Source of the DNA: Streptomyces composti
GTDB taxonomy: Bacteria > Actinomycetota > Actinomycetes > Streptomycetales > Streptomycetaceae
Direction: 5' to 3'
Assembly: GCF_012034205.1 (NCBI RefSeq)
Contig: NZ_JAATEM010000001.1
Coordinates: 186,001 to 250,000, forward strand
Length of the DNA stretch: 64,000 bases
Made by a program: the position numbers and the translations under genes. How positions within the stretch are numbered: the stretch's first letter is position 1; the number at the start of each line of letters is the position of its first letter. Positions 26,228-33,899 of this stretch are shown here, piece by piece. The notes below the pieces were generated by a model. It was given only the letters and a program-made list of their open reading frames with translations, ran no database searches and had not been told where the DNA came from.

Positions 26228-26677
26228 ATGAGCCGCCGTTCGCTCAGGACTCTGCTCGCAGCCGGGGGTGCCGCCGCGGTGCTGGCGCTCCTGCCCGCAT
26301 CCGCCGTCGCCGCCCCGTACTCGGGCGGCAACTACGGCGCCTACAGCATGGAGGGGCAGTATCCCACCATCTCCAGCTGCTCGGGGACGTTCCGGCAAGT
26401 CGGGGGCACCAAGTACGCCGACGGCATGGCGCTGAAGTACTTCTACTCGGACAAGTGCGGTTCCTTCGCCCGGATCGAGAACTCGCGCAGCAACTGTGCC
26501 GCGGTGCTGGAGCGTTCGAACAACGGGACGGGCCGCGCCGACGGCTGGGTCTCCGAGACCGTCGACCCCGGCATCAACTACGCCTACACGAAGATCGGCA
26601 ACAACCTGAACGGCCGCGTCTCCCGGGCGATGCTCACCTGCGACGGCCACATCATGGCCACGACCGCCTGGTACTGA
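26228..26677 (+). CDS. Small secreted protein, DUF2690-like
   Basis: A 149-aa exported protein. The signal peptide (SRRSLRTLLAAGGAAAVLALLPASAVA) is cleaved near residue 30. The mature domain holds four cysteines (ISSCSGT, SDKCGSF, SNCAAV, LTCDGH). The stretch LKYFYSDKCGSFARIEN resembles DUF2690 proteins, which are secreted and of unknown function. ATG 26228 is preceded by GAAAGAGGG. A long hairpin terminates it. It shares a promoter palindrome with the convergent small secreted protein downstream, so the two are probably coregulated. Confidence 0.78.
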   Translation: MSRRSLRTLLAAGGAAAVLALLPASAVAAPYSGGNYGAYSMEGQYPTISSCSGTFRQVGGTKYADGMALKYFYSDKCGSFARIENSRSNCAAVLERSNNGTGRADGWVSETVDPGINYAYTKIGNNLNGRVSRAMLTCDGHIMATTAWY

Positions 26678-26762
26678 CGACCGGCGCATCGCGGCGACCG
26701 ACCACGGGGGAACGACCGCCGGCGGCCCGCGGGGGAGCCCGTCGGCGGTCACGGGGTAAAAG

Positions 26763-26805
26763 GCCTGTGGGCGGCCACCCTGCTCCAGGGTGGCCGCCCA
26801 CAGGC
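26763..26805. terminator. Bidirectional terminator hairpin
   Basis: A perfect 20-bp stem (26763-26782 with 26786-26805) and a CTC loop lie between two convergent secreted-protein genes, so it can end transcription from both sides. Confidence 0.85.
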
Positions 26806-26880
26806 GCTTGTACATCCCCCGTTGTCCCCCGTCGTCCCCCGTCGGCCCCGGCACATGGCCGCCGGGGCCGGCTGCGCGGG

Positions 26881-27264
26881 TCAGCAGTCGGGAACGCCCT
26901 CGATCTTCTGCCCGCCGCGCAGGTACAGGTTGTTCACCCAGGCGATGTCGCTCCCAGCGAACTCCTGGACGGCGGTCCACCAGTTGTTGGTGCCCACCGC
27001 CGGGTCGGTGACGGTCTCGCCCTGCTTCTGGCAGACCGCGTCCAGCCAGTACGTCGACCGGACCGCCAGCACATTGGACTTGGTGGTCGGGTGCGCGCGC
27101 AGGTTGACGTCGGTGGCCCAGATGTAGACGTCGGTCAGCGTCGGGTCGCCCCCGGCCGGAGCCGCGGGCGCGGCGGGTGCGGCCTGCGCGGTGGCGGCGA
27201 GTGCGCCCACGGCGAGCACGGCCGCGCCCAGCGCGGTGGCGGTACGGCGGGTCAGCTGCTTCAT
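26881..27264 (-). CDS. Small secreted SH3-like protein
   Basis: A 127-aa exported protein. Its signal peptide (LTRRTATALGAAVLAVGALAATAQA) is cleaved near residue 28. A bacterial SH3-type fold follows: DVYIWATDVNLRAHPTTKSNV, then WWTAVQEF and DIAWVNNLYL. Two cysteines (DAVCQKQ and the terminal PDC) may form a disulfide. SH3b domains often bind cell-wall peptides. On the minus strand TAGTGT (27344-27349) serves as -10 about 80 bp upstream, with a perfect palindrome further up. It is convergent with the DUF2690-like gene. Confidence 0.8.
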   Translation of the reverse strand: MKQLTRRTATALGAAVLAVGALAATAQAAPAAPAAPAGGDPTLTDVYIWATDVNLRAHPTTKSNVLAVRSTYWLDAVCQKQGETVTDPAVGTNNWWTAVQEFAGSDIAWVNNLYLRGGQKIEGVPDC

Positions 27265-27343
27265 GGTTGTCCCCCGGATTCGACTGGGTGTTCCTTTGCC
27301 TGCGGCCCGGGCCGGCGCTCGCCGGAAGGGGCCGCCGCTCCAT

Positions 27344-27392
27344 CACACTAGGAACCCGCGGCACGGAAGTGTTCCTGACAGATGTCAGGAAC
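27344..27392 (-). promoter_or_regulatory. Promoter with perfect GTTCCTGACA..TGTCAGGAAC palindrome
   Basis: A 10-2-10 palindrome spans 27371-27392. On the minus strand the TGTCAGG core ends 23 bp before TAGTGT (27344-27349). The equivalent spacing upstream of 26228 is 24 bp. Confidence 0.65.
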
Positions 27393-27524
27393 CGGGCCCG
27401 TTCACCCCCCGCAGCGGGCTGCGCGGAGGGACACGCTGCCCCGCCGGCATCGTCGGCATCGTCGGCATCGGCGGCCTCGCCGGCACGGAGGACCCGCACT
27501 CGGCCCCGGCCGACATCGGCAGAG

Positions 27525-27571
27525 CGCCCCCACCCACTGGCACGCCCGCCCCTGCCAGTGGGTGGGGGGCG
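27525..27571. other. Strong hairpin upstream of the phosphoribosyltransferase
   Basis: CGCCCCCACCCACTGGCA pairs with TGCCAGTGGGTGGGGGGCG (27553-27571) with one bulge and a 10-base loop. No gene ends just before it on the plus strand, so it may be part of the 5' leader of the gene at 27643 or insulate it from upstream transcription. Confidence 0.5.
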
Positions 27572-27642
27572 TCGTGCTTCGGCTTCCGGCAGCGGGGTAC
27601 GCGGGAGCCGGAACTGCTGGCGGGATGGGCAGGAGGGGTGAG

Positions 27643-28305
27643 ATGCGCTTCCGGGATCGTCGGCAGGCCGGGCGGGAGCTGGCCGAGCGGCTGCGTGCGC
27701 GGGGGGAGGCAGGGGGATGGCCGGACCCGATCGTGCTTGCTCTGCCCCGGGGCGGGGTCGCCGTGGGCCGGGAGGTGGCGCGGGCGCTGGGGGCGCCGCT
27801 GGATGTGCTGGTGGTGCGGAAGATCGGGGCGCCGTTCCACGAGGAGTACGGGGTCGGGGCGATGGCCGGTGACGAGGTTCCGCTGTTCGACCAGGAGGCC
27901 CTGTACCGGCTGGGGATGAGCGAGGCGGATCTACAGCCGGTGGTGGAGCGGGAGCGGGCCGAGCTGCGTCGGCGGGAGGCGCTGTACCGCCGGGGGAGGC
28001 CCGCGCCGGAACTGGCGGGCCGGACGGTGATGGTGGTGGACGACGGTCTGGCGACCGGCTCGACCGCCCGGGCCGCCCTGCGTTCGGTGCGGCGGCAGCA
28101 GCCGGCGCGGCTGGTCTTCGCGGTGCCGGTCGCCTCGCCGGAGGGTGCCGCGCTGATGCGGAGGGAGGCCGACGAGGTGGTGTGCCTGTCCGAGCCGGCC
28201 GGGTTCATGGCCGTCGGGCAGTGGTACGACGACTTCGAGCAGCTGACCGACGAGGACGTGCTGGCCGCGCTGCAGGAGAGGGCCGAGGGAGCGGGCGGCC
28301 GGTGA
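27643..28305 (+). CDS. Phosphoribosyltransferase-domain protein
   Basis: A 220-aa type I PRTase fold protein. The beta-sheet core and hood are typical of the stand-alone actinobacterial group: PIVLALPRGGVAVGREVA, VLVVRKIGAPFHEEYGVGAM and the PRPP-binding VMVVDDGLATGST. Real substrates are unknown; these proteins often accompany stress and dormancy genes. ATG 27643 is set by AGGAGGGGTGAG. A perfect 18-bp palindrome (28307-28324) follows the stop and probably ends transcription toward the convergent CoA transferase. Confidence 0.85.
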   Translation: MRFRDRRQAGRELAERLRARGEAGGWPDPIVLALPRGGVAVGREVARALGAPLDVLVVRKIGAPFHEEYGVGAMAGDEVPLFDQEALYRLGMSEADLQPVVERERAELRRREALYRRGRPAPELAGRTVMVVDDGLATGSTARAALRSVRRQQPARLVFAVPVASPEGAALMRREADEVVCLSEPAGFMAVGQWYDDFEQLTDEDVLAALQERAEGAGGR

Positions 28306-28306
28306 G

Positions 28307-28324
28307 CCGGGCCGCGCGGCCCGG
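28307..28324. terminator. Palindrome between convergent genes
   Basis: CCGGGCCGCGCGGCCCGG is a perfect 18-bp palindrome that overlaps the PRTase stop region and could act as a terminator in either direction. Confidence 0.45.
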
Positions 28325-28457
28325 AGCCGTCCGGGCCCCGGGGGCGTTCGGGCCATTGGGGGCGTCGGGGATCCGTCCGGGAGACTGCGGGGGTTCTGGC
28401 CCCTCCGGGGCACGGCGGGGGGGGAGGAGGATCCGTCCGGATCACTGCCGGGCGGTT

Positions 28458-29645
28458 CTAGATCACCGCGTCGGCACGCAGGGCCTCGATGGCGGTGGGG
28501 GAGTGGCCCAGTTCCGTGAGGATCGCGTCGGTGTGCTCGCCGACGGCGGGTACCGGGTCCATGCGCGGGGGGAGACCCGCGAGGTCGGCGGGCGGGAGAA
28601 GGGCCTCGACGGTCGTGCCGCCGGGCACGGCCACCTCGCTCCAGCGGCCACGGGCGGCGAGGACGGGGTGGTCGAGGAAGGCGTGCATGTCGTTGACGCC
28701 GGCGCAGGCGATGCCGATGGACTCCAGGTCCTTCAGCAGCTCGCCGGCGTCGGAGCGGGCGAAGCGCTCGGCGATGACGGTGTTCAGCTCGTCGCGGTGG
28801 GCGACCCGGGCGGAGCTGGTGGCGAAGCGCGGATCGTCCGTCAGGTCGGGACGGCGCAGGAACTCGGAGCACAGCGCCGCCCACTCGCGCTCGTTCTGGA
28901 TGGAGAACAGCACCTCCCGGCCGTCGGCCGCGCGGTAGGTGCCGTAGGGGGCGATGGTGGCGTGCTGGGTGCCCAGGCGCGGGGGCTGGGTGCCGCCGTA
29001 GCGGGTGTAGTAGGCGGGCTGGCCCATCCACTCGCCGAGCGCCTCGAACAGGGACACCTCCACCGGGTGCGCCTCGCCGGTGGTGGCGCGGGTGTAGAGG
29101 GCGGTCAGGATCCCGCTGTAGGCGTACATCGCGGCGGCGATGTCGGCGACGGAGATCCCGGTGCGGGCCGTGCCCTCGGGTGTGCCGGTGAGCGACACCA
29201 GCCCGGTCTGGCACTGCACCAGCATGTCGTACGCCTTGCGGTCGGCCCACGGGCCGGTGGTGCCGTATCCGGAGACGGTGCACGGGATCAGCCGCGGGTA
29301 GCGCCGGGTCAGCTCCTCGGTGCTCAGGCCCAGGCGGTCGGCTGCGCCCGGGGCCAGGTTCTGGACGAAGACGTCGGCGCCCTCCAGCAGGCTGTGCAGG
29401 ATCTCCAGGCCGCGCGGGTCCTTGAGATTGAGGGTGAGCGACTCCTTGGAGCGGTTGATCCAGACGAAGTAGCTGGACTGCCCGTGCACGGTGGTGTCGT
29501 AGTGCCGGGCGAAGTCGCCCTCCCCGGGCCGCTCCACCTTGATCACCCGGGCACCGAGGTCGGCGAGCTGCCGGGTGGCGTAGGGCGCGGCCACGGCCTG
29601 CTCCAGGCTGATCACCGTGACCCCCGACAGGGGATGTCCTTGCAC
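28458..29645 (-). CDS. CaiB/BaiF family III CoA-transferase
   Basis: A 395-aa enzyme that moves CoA between organic acids. It begins LSGVTVISLEQAVAAPYATRQLADLGARVIKVE, the usual nucleotide-fold start of the family. The catalytic aspartate lies in RKAYDMLVQ, followed by SLFEALGEWM. In this family the Asp forms acyl and CoA intermediates. GTG 29645 is preceded by GCGGAGG. Neighbours give no hint of the acid used. It is a single gene convergent with the PRTase. Confidence 0.9.
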   Translation of the reverse strand: MQGHPLSGVTVISLEQAVAAPYATRQLADLGARVIKVERPGEGDFARHYDTTVHGQSSYFVWINRSKESLTLNLKDPRGLEILHSLLEGADVFVQNLAPGAADRLGLSTEELTRRYPRLIPCTVSGYGTTGPWADRKAYDMLVQCQTGLVSLTGTPEGTARTGISVADIAAAMYAYSGILTALYTRATTGEAHPVEVSLFEALGEWMGQPAYYTRYGGTQPPRLGTQHATIAPYGTYRAADGREVLFSIQNEREWAALCSEFLRRPDLTDDPRFATSSARVAHRDELNTVIAERFARSDAGELLKDLESIGIACAGVNDMHAFLDHPVLAARGRWSEVAVPGGTTVEALLPPADLAGLPPRMDPVPAVGEHTDAILTELGHSPTAIEALRADAVI

Positions 29646-29708
29646 GTCCGTGCCTCCGCTCCCGGCGGGATCATCCGTCCCGACAGTTTCGATTAGTACG
29701 GGTGTGCT

Positions 29709-29795
29709 CCGCCGCCTGTCAACGGCGGCCGGGGTGCCCTCCGCCGCCTGTCGACGCCGGCCGGGGTGCCCCCGCCGCCTGTCGACGCCGGTGCG
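29709..29795. repeat. Three tandem ~32-bp repeats
   Basis: CCGCCGCCTGTC followed by a CCGGGGTGCC block recurs at 29709, 29741 and 29772 (periods 32 and 31 bp; the last copy is partial). It lies between the CoA-transferase start and the zinc-ribbon gene end. No coding frame is supported. Confidence 0.7.
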
Positions 29796-29859
29796 CGCCG
29801 GTCCGGGGCAGGCCCCCTGACCGCCAGGGCGCCCGGGCGCACCGGCGGAGTGGGTCGGT

Positions 29860-30099
29860 TCAGGGCGCCGGGTCGCCCCACGGCAGATCGGCGGGCCTGC
29901 TCCGGGACACGATCCGCATGCCCTCGTCGCCGACCACGCGGACCTGCAGCGAACCGCAGCCGCACCGCGTCCAGACCGTGCTGCCCGCCGAGGTGCCGTG
30001 CCGCGACACCACCTGGAACGGCTCGGCGTGGTCCGGCCAACCGCAGTACGGGCACGTGGTGGTGCCGGTGGTTCCCGTGGTGCCGGTCGTGCTGGCCAT
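29860..30099 (-). CDS. Small zinc-ribbon protein
   Basis: A 79-aa protein starting with a Thr/Gly repeat (MASTTGTTGTTGTTT) and containing two cysteine pairs, CPYCGW and RCGCGS, spaced as in a zinc ribbon. The rest (QVRVVGDEGMRIVSRSRP) is beta-rich. I recognise it as a conserved Streptomyces hypothetical without assigned function. ATG 30099 has AAGGAG seven bases upstream. It is divergent from a LysR gene, and the 163-bp gap may hold operators for both. Confidence 0.7.
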   Translation of the reverse strand: MASTTGTTGTTGTTTCPYCGWPDHAEPFQVVSRHGTSAGSTVWTRCGCGSLQVRVVGDEGMRIVSRSRPADLPWGDPAP

Positions 30100-30208
30100 G
30101 TTGACTCCTTCGAACTCTCCGTGTGTGCGGTGCGGTTGCTGCGGCCGCTGTCGCGTGCGGTGCTCCCGGGGCCGCCGTTCGTCCTGACACAGCCAGGGTG
30201 CGGCCTGA

Positions 30209-30229
30209 CAACCGTTCACGTCCAGGTTG
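30209..30229. promoter_or_regulatory. Candidate LysR box
   Basis: CAACC-N11-GGTTG matches the T-N11-A form of LysR-type sites. It lies 34 bp before the LysR start at 30263, in the gap shared with the zinc-ribbon gene. Confidence 0.45.
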
Positions 30230-30262
30230 ACTTTCTGAAGAAGACCGTGAAGCCTGGGCTAC

Positions 30263-31168
30263 ATGATTGACTTGCGCCGGCTGCACGTCCTCAGAGCGGT
30301 CGCCCACTACGGCACGGTCACCGCGGCGGCCCAGGCTCTGCACTTCACCCCGTCCGCCGCCTCCCAGCAGATCCGGCAGCTCTCCCGCGACCTCGGCGTC
30401 GACCTGCTGGAGCCGCAGGGGCGGGGTGTACGGCTCACGCCGGCCGCGGAGAGCCTGCTGGCGCACGCCGACGCCATCCAGGCCCGCTGGGAGCAGGCGG
30501 AACTGGACCTGCGGGCGGATCACGGGGAACCGGCGGGGCTGCTGCGGGTCGCCGGGTTCACGGTGGCCGTCCCGGTGCTGCTGGCGCCGATGGCGGCACG
30601 GCTCGGTGAACTTCATCCCCGGCTGTCCGTCCGGATCACCGAGGCGGGGGTGCCGCAGAGCTTCGACCTGCTCTTCGAGGGCGCCGTCGACCTGGTCGTG
30701 GCGGAGGTCACGCCGCACAACCCGCCGCTGAGCGACACGCGGTTCGACCAGCAGTCTCTGCTGGACGACCCGTTCGACCTCGTGGTGCCGGAGGGGCACC
30801 GGCTGGCCGGGCGCGAGCGAATCGAGCTGGCCGACGCGGCGCACGAGCCGTGGATCGCCCCGGTGCCGGAGAGTCCCTGCCGGACGCATGTGATGTCGGC
30901 GTGCGGCGCGGCCGGCTTCACCCCGGAGGTGGTGCACCACGCCCTCGACTGGAACGTCACCGCGCATCTGGTCGCCAACGGCCTCGGCGTGGCCCTGATC
31001 CCACGCCTGGCGCACCTCACGCCGCACCTCCCGATCACCCGTGTCCGCTGCTCAGGCAATCCCCACCGCAAGCTGCTGACCGTCACCCGCGGCGGCGGCC
31101 ACGCCCGCCCGGCGGTCCGTGCCGCCCTGACGCAGCTGCGGGAACTCGCGTCGACGGCGGTGGCCTGA
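30263..31168 (+). CDS. LysR-family transcriptional regulator
   Basis: A 301-aa regulator with the N-terminal helix-turn-helix (LRAVAHYGTVTAAAQALHFTPSAASQQIRQLS) and a substrate-binding domain from ~90 (LLRVAGFTVAVPVLLAPM). The subfamily resembles Streptomyces LysR proteins that act on nearby transporter or enzyme genes. Here the only divergent neighbour is the zinc-ribbon gene. There is no clear ribosome site before ATG 30263. Target and ligand are unknown. Confidence 0.88.
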   Translation: MIDLRRLHVLRAVAHYGTVTAAAQALHFTPSAASQQIRQLSRDLGVDLLEPQGRGVRLTPAAESLLAHADAIQARWEQAELDLRADHGEPAGLLRVAGFTVAVPVLLAPMAARLGELHPRLSVRITEAGVPQSFDLLFEGAVDLVVAEVTPHNPPLSDTRFDQQSLLDDPFDLVVPEGHRLAGRERIELADAAHEPWIAPVPESPCRTHVMSACGAAGFTPEVVHHALDWNVTAHLVANGLGVALIPRLAHLTPHLPITRVRCSGNPHRKLLTVTRGGGHARPAVRAALTQLRELASTAVA

Positions 31169-31527
31169 AGAGCCCGTGGCGGCTCGAGCGGACGGCGGCG
31201 GCCCGAAGGGGCCGGTGGTGACCGGAGGGTCTCGCGGTGGCTCGGTGGACGGCGTCGGCCCGATCGGACGGCGGCCCGTCCCTCCCGCGGGAGCAATTCT
31301 CTCATCGCGGGCATCGTGCCCCGCACCCGCCCCGGCTCAGGTGCGCTGCCGCTCGGTTCGCGAGCGCCGGGGTCTGCCCCGGAAGAGGCCCGTCATCGCT
31401 CTGGCCGGGGGCGCTGTGCCGACCGCCCGTCTCGTGGGCGTCGCGTCGTCCCGCTCTGAGCGCCCCCGCTCGCCTCGCCGCCCCGCAGCAGCGTCCGCGC
31501 TCCGTGGGGCGACGGCTTCCAGACCCC
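31169..31527. other. 359-bp gap without a recognisable gene
   Basis: This stretch lies between the ends of the convergent LysR and TetR genes. I see no frame with credible protein character. An imperfect CCCC..GGGG inverted repeat at the TetR end (around 31523-31541) may help terminate that gene. Confidence 0.4.
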
Positions 31528-32124
31528 CTAAGCCGGAGGGGCGGTCCGCGCCCCCTGCCCCGGAGCCCGCAACCCGTCCATGACGATGTCCAGCAGCCGG
31601 GCCGCACGCGGCTGCCAGTCGCCGCGCGGATCCAGGTGCCACAGCCCCGCGATGGCGAGGTAGAAGTCCTCGGGGGTCAGCCCGGGCCGGATGGTGCCGG
31701 CCGCCTCGCCGGCCCGCAGCAGGCGGTCGATCGCGGCGGTGATCGGCGCCTTGCCCGGCGCCGCCGGGCTCCCCGGCGCGCTGGTGGCCTGGCGGATCGC
31801 GTCCGCGAGGCCGGCCTTGGTGATGGCGAACCGGGCGAACCGGTCCATCCACTCGCGCAGGGCCCGGTCCGGTTCCCGTGTGCACAGCAGATGGTCCGCG
31901 GTGTCGGCCACCTGCTGCACCTCGTGCCGGTAGATCTCCAGGACCAGCGCCTCGCGGTTGGGGAAGTTGCGGTAGAAGGTGCCCTGCCCGACCCCCGCCT
32001 TCTTGGCGATCTGACTCAGCGGGACCTCCGCCGAGCGGGTCAGCTCGGCGACGGCGACTTCCAGGATGCGCTCCCGGTTGCGCTGGGCGTCCGAGCGCAG
32101 GGGTGCGTCCTTGTCCTGCCCCAC
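31528..32124 (-). CDS. TetR-family repressor divergent from the Mo-hydroxylase operon
   Basis: A 198-aa TetR protein with an N-terminal helix-turn-helix (NRERILEVAVAELTRSAEVPLSQIAKKAGVGQGTFYRNFPNREAL) and an all-helical ligand domain. The GTG start at 32124 has GAGGAGGA upstream. It is transcribed away from the Pao-type oxidase genes. Two identical 12-bp palindromes occupy the gap, the expected layout for a repressor controlling both itself and the operon. The ligand may be an aldehyde or N-heterocycle substrate of the enzyme, by inference. Confidence 0.88.
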   Translation of the reverse strand: MGQDKDAPLRSDAQRNRERILEVAVAELTRSAEVPLSQIAKKAGVGQGTFYRNFPNREALVLEIYRHEVQQVADTADHLLCTREPDRALREWMDRFARFAITKAGLADAIRQATSAPGSPAAPGKAPITAAIDRLLRAGEAAGTIRPGLTPEDFYLAIAGLWHLDPRGDWQPRAARLLDIVMDGLRAPGQGARTAPPA

Positions 32125-32168
32125 TCGTCCTCCTCGTGGGTCGCGGCCGGAATCGACCCCTTGCTAAC

Positions 32169-32215
32169 CGGACAGCTGTCCACTACGGTTCCGGGTAGTA
32201 CCGGACAGCTGTCCG
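32169..32215. promoter_or_regulatory. Twin TetR operators CGGACAGCTGTCC
   Basis: GGACAGCTGTCC occurs at 32170-32181 and again at 32203-32214, both preceded by ACC. The second is the longer perfect palindrome CGGACAGCTGTCCG. The centres are 33 bp apart, about three helical turns, so two dimers could bind one face of the DNA. Confidence 0.75.
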
Positions 32216-32352
32216 CTTACTGCTTACCAGTCATCGTATCGGCGCACCCGCGCCCTGTCTGCACACCCCCCAGCCCGGCCTGACCCGTCATCCGTCCGCC
32301 GTCCGGAAGGCCGCCACCGGCGCCTGCCCGGATCCGTGCAGGAAGGCTGTTC

Positions 32353-32910
32353 ATGCATCCCTCGACGTCCAGCACCGTCACCCTGAACATCAACGGCGAG
32401 AAGCACCAGCTGTCGCTCGACCACCGCACCACACTGCTCGACGCCCTGCGTGAGCGCCTGGATCTCACCGGCACCAAGAAGGGCTGCGACCAGGGCCAGT
32501 GCGGCGCCTGCACCGTCCTGGTCGACGGCCGCCGGACCCTGGCCTGCCTGCAGCTCGCCGTGGCCGCCGAGGACCAGGAGATCACCACCATCGAAGGCAT
32601 GGCCCGGGGCGGCGAACTGCACCCGGTCCAGCAGGCGTTCCTCGAACTCGACGGCCTGCAGTGCGGGTACTGCACGCCCGGCCAGATCTGCTCCGCCGTC
32701 GCCGTGCTCGAGGAGCACGCCGCGGGCTGGCCCAGCGCCGCCACCGAGGACGTACGGCCCGAGCACGGGCCGCCCGAGCTGACCGACGAGGAGATCCGCG
32801 AACGCATGAGCGGCAACCTCTGCCGCTGCGGCGCCTATGTGTCGATCGTCCGAGCGGTCGCCCGCGCCGCCGCGCAGCAGGACGAGAGCGCCAAGGAGGA
32901 GGCGGCATGA
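32353..32910 (+). CDS. Aldehyde oxidase/xanthine dehydrogenase [2Fe-2S] subunit (PaoA/YagT-like)
   Basis: A 185-aa small subunit of a three-part molybdenum hydroxylase. A plant-type ferredoxin domain (GCDQGQCGACTVLVDG, then TLACL) precedes a four-helix domain carrying the second [2Fe-2S] motif (CGYCTPGQ and GNLCRCGAY). The N-terminus has no twin-arginine signal, so unlike E. coli PaoA this enzyme is probably cytosolic. It begins the operon; the FAD subunit gene overlaps its stop (ATGA). Confidence 0.9.
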   Translation: MHPSTSSTVTLNINGEKHQLSLDHRTTLLDALRERLDLTGTKKGCDQGQCGACTVLVDGRRTLACLQLAVAAEDQEITTIEGMARGGELHPVQQAFLELDGLQCGYCTPGQICSAVAVLEEHAAGWPSAATEDVRPEHGPPELTDEEIRERMSGNLCRCGAYVSIVRAVARAAAQQDESAKEEAA

Positions 32911-33899
32911 GGGAGTTCGGATACCGGCGCGCCGACGACGTCACCGGCGCGGTGGCGCTGCTCGACGCGGACCCCGGCGCCCGCTACCTCGGCGGCGGCA
33001 CCAACCTCGTCGACCTGATGAAGACCGGCGTCGAACGCCCGGCCCGCCTCGTCGACATCCGCCGGCTCCCGCTGGACGGCATCGAGCTCACCGACGACGG
33101 CGGACTGCGCATCGGCGCCACCGTCACCAACAGCGACCTCGCCGCCCACCCGGAGGTGCGCCGCCGCTGTCCGGCGCTCAGCCAGGCCGTCCTGGCCGGC
33201 GCCTCCGGTCAGCTGCGCAACATGGCCACCGTCGGCGGCAATCTGCTGCAGCGCACCCGCTGCGGCTACTTCGCCGACGTGACCAAACCCTGCAACAAGC
33301 GGGAACCGGGCAGCGGCTGCCCCGCGATCGAGGGCGAGCACCGCAATCACGCCATCCTCGGCGCCTCCGAGCACTGCGTGGCCGTGCACCCCTCCGACAT
33401 GGCCGTGGCGCTGTCCGCGTTCGACGCCGTCGTCTCCTACCAGACCGCCGACGGGCCGGGGGAGCTGCCGCTGGCCGACCTCTACCTGCCGGTCTCGGAC
33501 ACCCCGCACCGCGAGACGGCGCTGCCGCGGGGCGCGCTGATCACCGCGGTCACCCTGCCGGCCGCCCCGGTCGCCGCCCGCTCCCGCTACCGCAAGGTGC
33601 GCGAACGCGCCTCCTACGCCTTCGCCATCGGCTCTGTCGCCGCCGCGCTCGAGGTGCACGACGGCGTCGTGCGGGATGTGCGCCTGGCGTTCGGCGCGGT
33701 CGCCTCCCGCCCCTGGCGGGCGCACGCCGCCGAGCGCGCGCTCGTCGGCTCCCCGGCCGACGCGGAGCACTTCGCCGCCGCGGCGGACGCCGAGCTCGCC
33801 GCCGCCCGCCCGCTGCCCGACAACGCCTACAAGGTGACCCTGATGCGCAATCTCGTCGTGGCCGTGCTGACCGACCTCGCCCAGGAGGCCGCCCGATGA
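32907..33899 (+). CDS. Mo-hydroxylase FAD subunit with extra [4Fe-4S] loop (PaoB/YagS-like)
   Basis: A 330-aa FAD subunit. The flavin-binding blocks are YLGGGTNLVDLM and QLRNMATVGGNLLQRTRC. Between them and the rest lies an insertion with four cysteines (RCGYF, KPCNKREPGSGCPA, then SEHC), like the [4Fe-4S] loop of E. coli PaoB. Ordinary xanthine dehydrogenase FAD subunits lack it, so this operon belongs to the Pao/Yag aldehyde oxidoreductase type. ATGA overlap with the neighbouring genes on both sides keeps subunits in equal supply. Confidence 0.88.
   Translation: MREFGYRRADDVTGAVALLDADPGARYLGGGTNLVDLMKTGVERPARLVDIRRLPLDGIELTDDGGLRIGATVTNSDLAAHPEVRRRCPALSQAVLAGASGQLRNMATVGGNLLQRTRCGYFADVTKPCNKREPGSGCPAIEGEHRNHAILGASEHCVAVHPSDMAVALSAFDAVVSYQTADGPGELPLADLYLPVSDTPHRETALPRGALITAVTLPAAPVAARSRYRKVRERASYAFAIGSVAAALEVHDGVVRDVRLAFGAVASRPWRAHAAERALVGSPADAEHFAAAADAELAAARPLPDNAYKVTLMRNLVVAVLTDLAQEAAR

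Noticed and set aside
27443..27475. CATCGTCGG triplets read as a small repeat-protein gene on the minus strand (MPTMPTMP)
   Set aside because: The frame is short, lacks a ribosome site and stops without any domain; it is a simple 9-bp repeat in an intergenic region.
31169..31583. Open frames in the LysR-TetR gap
   Set aside because: Arg/Pro/Ala-rich translations in all frames, no ribosome sites, and overlap with the TetR gene end.
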